Below are positions 17,056 to 24,880 of a stretch of 59,924 nucleotides of DNA, one piece after another. Origin of the DNA: Streptosporangiaceae bacterium (GTDB taxonomy: Bacteria > Actinomycetota > Actinomycetes > Streptosporangiales > Streptosporangiaceae); the NCBI GenBank assembly GCA_030041135.1, contig JASHOL010000323.1:1-59924 (forward strand), in the 5' to 3' direction. Each line of letters begins with the position of its first letter. Position 1 is the stretch's first letter. The notes beneath the pieces were generated by a model. It searched no databases. It was given only the letters and a program-made list of their open reading frames with translations, and was not told the DNA's origin. Made by a program: the position numbers and the translations under genes.

Positions 17056-17919
17056 ATGGCGGGCCACGGCGCCAAGAGGGCTGACCGAGCGGGGCAGGAC
17101 GGCACCGGGCGGCGGCTCCCCGGCAAGCTGTACCGGGCCGAGCTGCTACGTCTCCAGGCTGAATTGGTCAAGCTGCAGGAGTGGGTGCGGGCTGAGGGCG
17201 CCCGCCTAGTCGTGTTGTTCGAGGGCCGGGATGCGGCAGGCAAGGGCAGCACGATAAAGCGGGTGACCGAATACCTCAACCCGCGGGTCGCCCGGATTGT
17301 CGCGCTGCCCGTCCCCAGCGACCGGCAGCGCACGCGATGGTACTTCCAGCGCTACATCGAGTACTTGCCGGCAGCGGGAGAGATCGTCCTGTTCGACCGG
17401 AGCTGGTACAACCGGGCCGGCGTGGAGCGGGTCATGGGATTCTGCACGAAAGAGGAGTACAGCCGGTTTCTCCATCAGTGCCCAATTTTCGAGCGGCTGC
17501 TGGTCGAGGACGGCATCATGCTTCGCAAGTACTGGTTCTCCGTGAGCGATACGGAGCAAGAGCGCAGGTTCAGGGACCGGCTTGGGGATCCGATGCGGCA
17601 GTGGAAGCTCTCGGTCATGGACCTGGAGTCGATTACCCGCTGGGAGGACTACTCGCGGGCCAAGGACGAGATGTTCGTCCACACCGACGTCCCTGAGGCA
17701 CCGTGGTATGTCATCGACAGCGAGGACAAGCGGCGGGCCCGGATCAACATGATGGCCCACCTGCTGAGCAGCGTGCCTTACCACGATGTTCAGCGCCGGC
17801 CGCTTGAGCTCCCGCCACGACCGAAGTCGTCCGGCTACATCCGCGCGCCGCGAGATTCGCAGACGTTCGTGCCCGACCATGCCGCATCCCTTCACGCCGA
17901 CAAGGGCTCAGCTCATTAA
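17056..17919 (+). CDS. ppk2: Polyphosphate kinase 2
   Basis: The 287-residue protein carries the PPK2 signature: Walker A FEGRDAAGKGSTIKR, the substrate-binding CARVVALP-like segment ARIVALPVPSDRQRTRWYFQRY, Walker B DRSWYNRAGVERVMGF, and the lid KYWFSVSDTEQERRFRDR. PPK2 enzymes transfer phosphate between polyphosphate and nucleotides, often in the direction of GTP or ATP synthesis from polyphosphate. Length and motif order are standard. AGGAGGG precedes the ATG. Under energy limitation it could regenerate nucleotides from stored polyphosphate. It shares the box at 16986 with hsp20. Confidence 0.93.
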   Translation: MAGHGAKRADRAGQDGTGRRLPGKLYRAELLRLQAELVKLQEWVRAEGARLVVLFEGRDAAGKGSTIKRVTEYLNPRVARIVALPVPSDRQRTRWYFQRYIEYLPAAGEIVLFDRSWYNRAGVERVMGFCTKEEYSRFLHQCPIFERLLVEDGIMLRKYWFSVSDTEQERRFRDRLGDPMRQWKLSVMDLESITRWEDYSRAKDEMFVHTDVPEAPWYVIDSEDKRRARINMMAHLLSSVPYHDVQRRPLELPPRPKSSGYIRAPRDSQTFVPDHAASLHADKGSAH

Positions 17920-17967
17920 CGCGGCCCCGGCGGAATTGACGTGATCAGCTACTAATTCGGAGATGCC

Positions 17968-19764
17968 GTGCACGAATACAGCACTCCGCCGCTGGGGCGG
18001 GTGCCGCCCTCCGACAGCCTGTCCGCGACCGTGTTCCGGCGGGCGGAGGCCGATCCCCGGGCGGTGATGCTGCGCCGGCGGCTGCCGGACGGGAGCTGGC
18101 GGGATGTCACGGCCAGCGAGTTCCGCACCGAGGTGGCCGCGCTGGCCAACGGGCTGATCGCGGCCGGCATTGCCGCGGGTGACCGGATTGCCCTGATGTC
18201 CAGGACCCGCTACGAGTGGACCTTGGTCGACTACGCAACCTGGGCCGTAGGCGCCATCACGGTACCGGTGTACGAGACGTCCTCGGCCGAGCAGGCCGAG
18301 TGGATCCTGCGCGACTCGGCCGCGCGCGCCGTGTTCGCCGAGACTGACGTGCACGAGCAGGTCATCGCCAGCGTGCGGGCCGGGCTGCCCGGACTGCAGT
18401 ATCTGTGGCGGATCGACGATCTTGACCTGATGGCCCGCCGCGGCGCGGATGTCCCGGCCGACGCGCTCGCACTGCGGCTGGCCGGGACCGCGGCTGCCGA
18501 CCTGGCGACCATCGTGTACACCTCGGGCACGACGGGACTTCCGAAGGGCTGCGAGCTGTCTCACGGCTGCCTGCTCGCTGACGTGCGCAACGCCGTCGCG
18601 GCGCTGCCGGAACTGTTCGGGGAGCCGGGAGCCTCGACGCTGCTGTTCTTGCCACTGGCGCACGTATTCGCGCGCATCATCCAGGTTGGCATGCTGGACT
18701 CGGGGGCCGTGCTCGGGCACTGGCCCGATCCGAACACCCTGGCCGGCGGGCTGGCCGAGTTCCGGCCGTCGTTTGTGCTGGCTGTGCCGAGAGTGTTCGA
18801 GAAAATCTACTACGAGGCGCGCCGCCGGGCGTCGGCGAACAGGGCTGGTGGGCGGATCTTCCCGGCGGCGGCACGGGCGGCGGTCGAGTGGAGCGAGGCG
18901 CTGGCGGCCGGAAAGCGGGCCGGGCCGCTGCGCGCTGCCCGGCACGTGGTGTTCGACGTGCTGGTCTACCGGCGGCTTCGCGCCGCCGCCGGCGGCCGGG
19001 TCAGGTACGCGATCTCCGGCGGCGGGCCGCTGACTGAGGTCCTCGGCCACTTCTTCCGCGGCGCTGGCATCACCGTGCTGGAAGGCTACGGGCTCACCGA
19101 GGCGGCCGGCGCTGCCACCGTGAACCGACCGGGCCGCAACAAGATCGGCACCGTCGGGTTGCCGTTGCCAGGCGTCGCGATCCGCATCGCTGACGACGGC
19201 CAGGTCCTGGTGAGAGGCGACAACGTATTTGCCGGTTACTGGCGCGATCCGGCCGCGACCCGCGAGGCACTCGACCGCGACGGCTGGCTGCACACCGGTG
19301 ACGTAGGAGAGCTGGATGATGAGGGCATGCTCCGCGTGACCGGCCGGCTGAAGGAACTGATCGTCACCGCTGGAGGGATCAACGTAGCTCCGGCGGTGCT
19401 CGAGGAGCGGGTCCGCGCGCACCCGCTTGTCAGCCACTGCCTGGTGGTCGGGGATGGCCGTCCGTACATAGGCTGCCTGATTACGCTCGATCCGCAAGAG
19501 CTGGAGCACTGGAAGCAAGAGCACCGACGGCCGGCCGGGGCGAGCGCCCAGGGCCTGGCGGCCGACCCTGATCTCTTCGCCGACATCCAGCAGGCCGTGG
19601 CCGAGGCGAACAAGGCCGTGTCCAGGGCTGAGTCGATCCGCCGGTTCCGCATCCTGCCCGGCGACTTCACCGAGGCGGCGGGCCAGGTGACGCCGTCAGG
19701 CAAGGTGCGCAGGAGCGCTGTGGTCCGCGACTTCGCCGACGATATCGACATGCTCTATGCCTGA
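17968..19764 (+). CDS. Long-chain fatty acid-CoA ligase (AMP-forming)
   Basis: The 598-residue protein starts at a GTG at 17968. It has the adenylation P-loop IVYTSGTTGLPKGCEL, EGYGLTEAAG, HTGDVGELDDEG and the catalytic-lysine end SGKVRRS, which mark AMP-forming acyl-CoA synthetases. Length and the NVAPAVLEERVRAHP region fit the FadD15-like long-chain group. It activates fatty acids with ATP and CoA. It lies 48 bases downstream of ppk2 on the same strand and may be co-transcribed. Its acyl-CoA could feed the triacylglycerol synthase at 32377. A strong hairpin follows. Confidence 0.88.
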   Translation: MHEYSTPPLGRVPPSDSLSATVFRRAEADPRAVMLRRRLPDGSWRDVTASEFRTEVAALANGLIAAGIAAGDRIALMSRTRYEWTLVDYATWAVGAITVPVYETSSAEQAEWILRDSAARAVFAETDVHEQVIASVRAGLPGLQYLWRIDDLDLMARRGADVPADALALRLAGTAAADLATIVYTSGTTGLPKGCELSHGCLLADVRNAVAALPELFGEPGASTLLFLPLAHVFARIIQVGMLDSGAVLGHWPDPNTLAGGLAEFRPSFVLAVPRVFEKIYYEARRRASANRAGGRIFPAAARAAVEWSEALAAGKRAGPLRAARHVVFDVLVYRRLRAAAGGRVRYAISGGGPLTEVLGHFFRGAGITVLEGYGLTEAAGAATVNRPGRNKIGTVGLPLPGVAIRIADDGQVLVRGDNVFAGYWRDPAATREALDRDGWLHTGDVGELDDEGMLRVTGRLKELIVTAGGINVAPAVLEERVRAHPLVSHCLVVGDGRPYIGCLITLDPQELEHWKQEHRRPAGASAQGLAADPDLFADIQQAVAEANKAVSRAESIRRFRILPGDFTEAAGQVTPSGKVRRSAVVRDFADDIDMLYA

Positions 19765-19805
19765 CGTCTGCCCACTCGGCTACCGCGGGCGGAGCGCGCC
19801 TGGCC

Positions 19806-19819
19806 GGGACCTAAGTCAC
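19806..19819. promoter_or_regulatory. DosR-like box in a convergent region (GGGACCTAAGTCAC)
   Basis: A good palindromic match, but it lies between two genes that point toward each other, with no gene downstream on either strand. It may be fortuitous or drive an antisense or small RNA. Confidence 0.35.
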
Positions 19820-19855
19820 GGGGCCGTCCGGGCGGCGCACGGCCCGGACGGCCCC
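19820..19855. terminator. Strong hairpin between convergent genes
   Basis: Fourteen-base perfect arms (GGGGCCGTCCGGGC at 19820-19833 and its complement at 19842-19855) around an eight-base loop. It lies between the acyl-CoA ligase and the cytochrome b gene and probably ends transcription of both. Confidence 0.75.
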
Positions 19856-19892
19856 GGTCATCGGCCAGCCGATGAGCTGGCATGAGCAGAAC

Positions 19893-21767
19893 TCATATGT
19901 TGGCGTCGGCTGTCCCTGGCGACGGCTCCTGAGTCCCCTTCGTACCGCCGTGGGCCGGGGGCTCCCAGTTCCGCCAGATCAGCCGGTGCACCGGGATCAG
20001 CCGCGGGATGTCGCGCAGTCCGGGAATGAACGGGACAAGCAGCAGCAGGATCGTCGCCAGGCCGGTGAGGTAAATCGCGATCATGTCGACGTTGGCGGAG
20101 TTCGAGAAGCTCGGCACCTGGTACCACAACGTGTACAGCCACAGCCAGGGCTGGCCAGGATAGCTGCCGGTCTCGTTCATGACACCCCACTGACCTCCAC
20201 TGAGGTTCATCAAGCCTGCTTCGTTTATGAAGTAGCCGCCGTCCTCGATGAACAGCAGGGGCTTGGTGAAGTTGGTGCCGTAGAAGGTCCGCCCGGCCAG
20301 CAGGTCGGTGTCGAGCGCACCGCTCTGGGCCATCGACAGCTCCGCCGTCAGCATGACGGGCACCGGCCCGTCGTGGGCTGCCGGAATCGTCGGCATGGTC
20401 GCGTTCATCGTCACTTTCGGCGTGATGACTTTGACGTACGCGTTGGCCCACGCGAGCTGCTGGCTGGCGGGAGCGCTGTTGTACGTCGACAGCGCGCTCG
20501 CGAGAGCCGGATCGCTCGGCGCCAGCGACCCCAGCGGCTGCAGCACGAACGCCTGGGCCGCGTTGATCGGCTGGGTGACCCCGAACCAGGTCTGGGGCGA
20601 GAACAGCAGCTTCTGGACGCTGCCCGTGCCAGTGTTGTAGGGCTGACCGTAGGTCGCGGTCTCGCTGGTGCCGTTGAGTTCCTCGCCGGCCGTGGCCAGG
20701 AAGTCCGAGGGGTCCAGCCGCGACCAGGTCTGGACGGTGAGCGCGGGGACATCTGGAGAGGACAGCAGCCCGGCCAGGCCGAGGGTCAGCGCCAGCGTGA
20801 TCAGGACGGCAATCGATCCCTCCTTGACGATGTCATAGCGCCGCATGGCCCCGCGCCACGGTGCGGCCTCGGCGGCGGCAATGGCGCGCCTGCGCCGCCA
20901 CCGGGACCCGCTGCCGCCCTCGGCCTCGTGTGTGCCTATGGGGTGCGCGACGCCGCGCACGCGGACAAGCAGCACGTGCGCGCCGACGATCGCGATCAGG
21001 ACGATCGGGATCAGGACGACGTGCCACAGCAGCATCTGCCCGAAGTTCATGAGGTTGAAGAACGCGCCGACGCCGACGGAGTTGAATGCGTCCTTGCCGC
21101 TGGTGGAAATCCACTGGGAGTCGAAGTTCTGCTGGGACAGGTATCCGGTGAAGCACTCAAGGATCGATGCCAGGAACGCGACGACTCCGGTGATCCAGGT
21201 CATCGTCCGGCGTCCGCGCCAGGCCGCCATCCAGAACTTCCCCCACAGGTGAATGACGATCAGCGCCATGAACAGCTCGACGCTCCAGAGGTGCATGCTG
21301 TTGAAGAAGTGACCGACCGGGTTGGTGTGCCACCAGTCCACCCCGCCGATCGCGATGACGAACCCGGACACGATCGCCATGCCGAGCGCGGCGAGCGAGG
21401 CCACCCCGAACACGTAGATCCAGGAGGACACATAAGCAGGCTGCCGGTCGGGCAGCAGCTTGCCGGGCGGGAGCAGCCGCAGCGCTCGGTTCCTCACCTT
21501 AGCGGTCCACATGTCGGCGTCGGCCGATTCGTTCTCGGGCGGAGAGTAATCGGAATGGCTGGCAGCGGGCAAGGACTCGGCTGTGCCCGGCTCGCTCCGA
21601 CGCCCTCTAGGGAACGGCAGCAGCAACGCGGCCGCAAAGATGACCACCATCACCGCGATCAGCACGAGATTGGCAAGGGACACGTAGAAGATGTTCCAGT
21701 GCAGGTACGTGCCAGGGCTGTTGAGGTTCACCGGCGAACTGGTCGTCGCCAGCGTGTGGATTATCAT
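19893..21767 (-). CDS. Orphan diheme cytochrome b with a large extracytoplasmic insert
   Basis: The 624-residue protein starts at the ATG at 21767 with TTAGGAG upstream. After one N-terminal helix (about residues 25-50), the core at 110-270 has the cytochrome b heme ligands: His159 and His173 (13 residues apart) and His249 and His264 (14 apart). A helix near 330 is followed by about 220 residues outside the membrane, then a last helix near 580. No Rieske protein or cytochrome c gene is nearby. It could move electrons between the quinone pool and an unknown partner; the function is unassigned. A perfect DosR-like box lies about 120 bases upstream. Confidence 0.82.
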   Translation of the reverse strand: MIIHTLATTSSPVNLNSPGTYLHWNIFYVSLANLVLIAVMVVIFAAALLLPFPRGRRSEPGTAESLPAASHSDYSPPENESADADMWTAKVRNRALRLLPPGKLLPDRQPAYVSSWIYVFGVASLAALGMAIVSGFVIAIGGVDWWHTNPVGHFFNSMHLWSVELFMALIVIHLWGKFWMAAWRGRRTMTWITGVVAFLASILECFTGYLSQQNFDSQWISTSGKDAFNSVGVGAFFNLMNFGQMLLWHVVLIPIVLIAIVGAHVLLVRVRGVAHPIGTHEAEGGSGSRWRRRRAIAAAEAAPWRGAMRRYDIVKEGSIAVLITLALTLGLAGLLSSPDVPALTVQTWSRLDPSDFLATAGEELNGTSETATYGQPYNTGTGSVQKLLFSPQTWFGVTQPINAAQAFVLQPLGSLAPSDPALASALSTYNSAPASQQLAWANAYVKVITPKVTMNATMPTIPAAHDGPVPVMLTAELSMAQSGALDTDLLAGRTFYGTNFTKPLLFIEDGGYFINEAGLMNLSGGQWGVMNETGSYPGQPWLWLYTLWYQVPSFSNSANVDMIAIYLTGLATILLLLVPFIPGLRDIPRLIPVHRLIWRNWEPPAHGGTKGTQEPSPGTADANI

Positions 21768-21883
21768 CCTGAGCTCCTAAGGCGAGTACGCAATCAGTGT
21801 GGTGAAAGGACGGGCGGTGGCCCGCCGGTACAGCATCCGATCGGCCGGCAGGGCCGGCGCAGTGCTCTGGGTCACACGACTAC

Positions 21884-21897
21884 GGGACCTTGGTCCC
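21884..21897. promoter_or_regulatory. Perfect DosR-like palindrome (GGGACCTTGGTCCC)
   Basis: Both half sites are perfect. It lies 117 bases upstream of the minus-strand cytochrome b start. Confidence 0.8.
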
Positions 21898-22284
21898 TTT
21901 CCGCCCAAGGCGGGTTTGCAGCGCATGACCCATCATCTGCGTGCTGGCGGCAGCCGTCCAGATATGCAAACGGCGTGGAAAGCTGCCCCCCGCCCGGTGG
22001 CCTGGGCGAGAGGCAGCAGCTCGGGCGCGGCCTGACGGCCGCCGCAATTCAGGTGACGTTGACCGCGACGCGGGTCGCAACCCTGGGGAAGATCTCCGCC
22101 TCGGGAGCGGCGCGGCGCACATGCACGAACCCGAAGACCGACGGCAGCAGGATCAGGCCCGCGCCGATTTAGGACACGATCAGCTTCGCGAGACTTTGCC
22201 GTCCCGCGCTTTTGTACTTTGCGTTACAGTCAGCATCCGGCCTGCGGGAAGGCCCGACGCAGGGTCCTGCGGTCCGTCTTCTGC

Positions 22285-22298
22285 GGGACCAGTGTCAC
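22285..22298. promoter_or_regulatory. DosR-like box (GGGACCAGTGTCAC), distal of a pair
   Basis: The left half is perfect and the right half degenerate. Its centre is 25 bases from the box at 22310, a spacing typical of cooperative tandem sites. Confidence 0.55.
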
Positions 22299-22309
22299 TA
22301 GTAATAAGC

Positions 22310-22323
22310 GGGACTTTCGTCCC
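22310..22323. promoter_or_regulatory. DosR-like box (GGGACTTTCGTCCC), proximal of a pair
   Basis: The closest match in the window to the mycobacterial core GGGACT..GTCCC. It lies 69 bases upstream of the Usp start at 22392, heading the usp-hydrogenase operon. Confidence 0.78.
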
Positions 22324-22391
22324 TGCCGCCAATGGCGCAGCGCTATTACCGTTGATGGTGCTTTTCGGTCGCGGGGAGGAAGGAAACGGAA

Positions 22392-22877
22392 ATGGCGACG
22401 TTGCTGCTCGCCGTCGACACGGCGCATAATGAGCCAGGACGGCACGTGAATGCGGCCGTCGAGATGGTGCGAGACCTGGCTGCCAGTACCGGCGACAAGG
22501 TCGTGGTCTTGCACGTGCACGAGTACGCATCTGGCAGGTTCGGCCGGATCAGGGTCGATTGCCCAGACGACGAGGGCGAGTCACTGGTTTCCGACATCGT
22601 CGCCGACCTGCGCGCAGCGGGTATCACCGCCGAAGGAGACGTCAGGGAGGCGGACTTCGGCCACACCGCCCGCCGGATTCTTGCCGCGGGCAACGACCAC
22701 GACGCCCGGATCATTTTGCTTGGCTCGCATACCAGCAAGGACCTTCCGAGCCTTACCTTCGGGAGCGTGGCCAGCCGGCTGCTGCACCTGTCGCGGCGTC
22801 CCGTACTCATCGTCCCGATGCGCCCAGCCGAGGCGCGGCAGGCGGCGGAGCCCGCGGCCGAAGCGGTCGCCACCTAA
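22392..22877 (+). CDS. Universal stress protein (UspA family)
   Basis: The 161-residue protein begins MATLLLAVDTAHNEPGRHV and ends with the Usp ATP-site region LLGSHTSKDLPSLTFGSVASRLL and RRPVLIVPM, followed by an Ala/Glu tail. The sequence GGGGAGGAAGG before the ATG is a strong ribosome binding site. It is the first gene of a plus-strand operon with the hydrogenase large subunit, 50 bases downstream. Two DosR-like boxes lie in front. Its role is probably stress signalling or ATP-dependent regulation during hypoxia, inferred from the family. Confidence 0.9.
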   Translation: MATLLLAVDTAHNEPGRHVNAAVEMVRDLAASTGDKVVVLHVHEYASGRFGRIRVDCPDDEGESLVSDIVADLRAAGITAEGDVREADFGHTARRILAAGNDHDARIILLGSHTSKDLPSLTFGSVASRLLHLSRRPVLIVPMRPAEARQAAEPAAEAVAT

Positions 22878-22927
22878 CGCCCACCTAGCGCCGGCTGCGG
22901 CGGCGGTCGTGGGACGATGTCATCGCG

Positions 22928-24229
22928 ATGACGCACCGGCATGAGCGGACGCTGACCGCGGTCGGCTTGGCACGTGTGGAGGGCGAAGGCTCGCTCCACG
23001 TGCGGGTGGCCGATGACCAGGTCGAGCAGGTCAGGCTCGAGATCTACGAGCCGCCGCGCTTCTTCGAGGCGTTCCTGCGCGGACGCTCCTACACCGAGCC
23101 GCCCGACATCACCGCGAGGGTGTGCGGGATCTGCCCGGTCGCGTATCAGACCAGCTCATTCCTCGCAATCGAGGCGGCCTGTGGTGTGGCCGTCCTGGGC
23201 CCGATTGCCGACCTGCGCAGGCTGCTCTACTGCGGTGAGTGGATCGCAAGCCACGCCCTGCACATTTACATGCTGCATGCACCCGACTTCCTTGGCTATC
23301 CGGGCGCGGTCGAGATGGCCCGTGACCACCGGGATCTGGTCGAGCGCGGGCTCGCACTGCGCCGCGCCGGCAATGCGATCATCGAGACCCTCGGCGGGCG
23401 AGCCGTGCATCCAGTCAACGTACGGGTAGGCGGCTTCTACTCGGTGCCGGCCCGATCCGATCTCAACCCGCTCGCCATGCAGCTCAGGACGGCCCTGGAG
23501 CTGGCGCTGGAGACGGTCAGCTGGGTTGCTGGCTTCGAATTTCCCGACTTCACGGTCGACCACGAACTGATGGCGCTCAGCCATCCGGGCAGCTATCCGA
23601 TCGAGCGCGGGACGGTGATCACCAGCGGTGGCCGGAGCTTCACCGCCGCCGAGTTCGAAGACAACGTCGTCGAATGGCAAGTCCCCCACTCGACTGCGCT
23701 GCAGGCCCGGCTGTCCGGCCAGGACGGGTCGTACCTCACCGGGCCGCTAGCCCGGTACGCCCTGAACGCACAGTATCTCCCGCCGCTGGCCGCTGCCGCT
23801 GCGGCGGAGGCCGGGCTCGGGGACAGCTGCCGCAACCCCTTCCGCAGCATCATCGTGCGGGCGGTCGAGGTTGTCTGCGCGCTTGAGGAGGCTATCCGGC
23901 TCATCGAGTCCTACCAGCCGCCAGAGGTAGCCAGCGTGCCCGTGCAAGCGCACGCCGGCCGAGGGCATGGCGTGTCCGAGGCACCGCGCGGGGTGCTGTA
24001 TCAGCGGTACGAACTTGACCAGGACGGGGTCATCCTCAGCGCCAGGATCGTCCCGCCGACCTCGCAGAACCAGGCGGCGATCGAGCGAGACCTCGGCCTG
24101 CTCGTGCAGGCGCGGCTCGGCCAGGCCGATGAGATCCTCACCCGCCTGTGCGAGCAGGCGATCCGCAACTACGATCCGTGCATCTCCTGTGCGACCCACT
24201 TCCTTGAGCTGCGGATCGATCGCGGATGA
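22928..24229 (+). CDS. hyhL: [NiFe] hydrogenase large (catalytic) subunit, group 3b type
   Basis: The 433-residue protein has both Ni-binding motifs: RVCGICPVAYQ near residues 61-71 and DPCISCATHF near the C-terminus. The short extension after the final His (FLELRIDRG) would be removed by the maturation protease encoded next. The motif context fits group 3b, cytoplasmic bidirectional NADP-linked enzymes; M. smegmatis Hyd3 of this group makes H2 in hypoxia under DosR. The partner small, flavin and FeS subunits lie on the opposite strand at 26434-29677, an unusual split. It follows the Usp gene in an operon. Confidence 0.92.
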   Translation: MTHRHERTLTAVGLARVEGEGSLHVRVADDQVEQVRLEIYEPPRFFEAFLRGRSYTEPPDITARVCGICPVAYQTSSFLAIEAACGVAVLGPIADLRRLLYCGEWIASHALHIYMLHAPDFLGYPGAVEMARDHRDLVERGLALRRAGNAIIETLGGRAVHPVNVRVGGFYSVPARSDLNPLAMQLRTALELALETVSWVAGFEFPDFTVDHELMALSHPGSYPIERGTVITSGGRSFTAAEFEDNVVEWQVPHSTALQARLSGQDGSYLTGPLARYALNAQYLPPLAAAAAAEAGLGDSCRNPFRSIIVRAVEVVCALEEAIRLIESYQPPEVASVPVQAHAGRGHGVSEAPRGVLYQRYELDQDGVILSARIVPPTSQNQAAIERDLGLLVQARLGQADEILTRLCEQAIRNYDPCISCATHFLELRIDRG

Positions 24230-24729
24230 GACGCGGGCGCCGGGCCGTGATCATCGGAATCGGAAACGAGTACCGGCGTGACGACGGGGTCGGACCGGCC
24301 GTGGTGGCGAGGTTGCGCGACCGAGTGCTACCCGACGTGGACCTGCTGATCAGTGACGGCGAGCCGGTCGGCCTCATCGACGACTGGGCAGGCGCCGGAC
24401 TTGTGATCGTCGTGGACGCCGTGGCCGGGTCCCGGCCTGGGCGGCTGCACCGGGTCGTACTCGCCGGGGCTGGTGCTGACCGAAGCGCCGGAACGGGCTT
24501 GGAGGCACGCGCGGCCGACGCCGGGCTGGCCAGCTCGCACGGCCTCGGACTCGGCACCGTGGTCGAGCTAGCCGTGGTGCTCGGCCGACTGCCGGAAACG
24601 CTGATCATGCATGGAGTGGAGGGGGTGAACTTCGGCCAGGGGGCCGGTCTCAGCCCGGAGGTGGCGGGCTCGATCGACGAACTCACCGCCGCCGTGCTCG
24701 CCGACGCCACTCCGACGAGGAGCCTTTGA
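24226..24729 (+). CDS. Hydrogenase maturation protease
   Basis: The 167-residue protein begins with VIIGIGNEYRRDDGVGP, the HycI/HoxW-type motif whose Glu and Asp bind nickel, and continues with DAVAGSRPG and SSHGLGLGTVVELA, carrying the conserved His. Proteases of this family cut the large subunit after nickel insertion. Its ATG overlaps the stop of the large subunit gene (ATGA), so the two are translationally coupled. The hypABCDEF accessory genes are not in this window. Confidence 0.9.
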   Translation: MRRGRRAVIIGIGNEYRRDDGVGPAVVARLRDRVLPDVDLLISDGEPVGLIDDWAGAGLVIVVDAVAGSRPGRLHRVVLAGAGADRSAGTGLEARAADAGLASSHGLGLGTVVELAVVLGRLPETLIMHGVEGVNFGQGAGLSPEVAGSIDELTAAVLADATPTRSL

Positions 24730-24741
24730 CCTGCGCAGATC

Positions 24742-24755
24742 GGGACCTTTGGCCC
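24742..24755. promoter_or_regulatory. DosR-like box (GGGACCTTTGGCCC)
   Basis: Lies 13 bases after the protease stop and 126 bases before the phosphotransferase start at 24881. Confidence 0.65.
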
Positions 24756-24803
24756 TCGTTGCGTCGGCCGGCCGGCCGGATCCTGAGCTGGTGAGGATCA
24801 GGC

Positions 24804-24817
24804 AGAACCAAGGTCCT
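24804..24817. promoter_or_regulatory. DosR-like box (AGAACCAAGGTCCT)
   Basis: Second, weaker box, 62 bases downstream of the one at 24742 and 64 bases before the phosphotransferase start. Confidence 0.5.
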
Positions 24818-24880
24818 GACAGTCGTGGCCGGTACTGCGCTGGGTATGCATGGGGGCGCGGCCTGGCGAGGGGAGACCTG

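Larger units (their letters stand above)
21768..22391. other. Regulatory gap of 624 bases
   Basis: No convincing gene. It holds three DosR-like boxes: one near the cytochrome b gene and two near the Usp gene. On the minus strand, positions 22049-22168 read as a 39-residue hydrophobic-to-basic tail after an in-frame TAA, which may be a decayed gene end. Confidence 0.6.

Noticed and set aside
19872-22172. Plus-strand open frame of 766 codons opposite the cytochrome b gene
   Set aside because: It has a polar, repetitive His/Gln/Arg composition and no domain, while the opposite strand has heme ligands and membrane helices.
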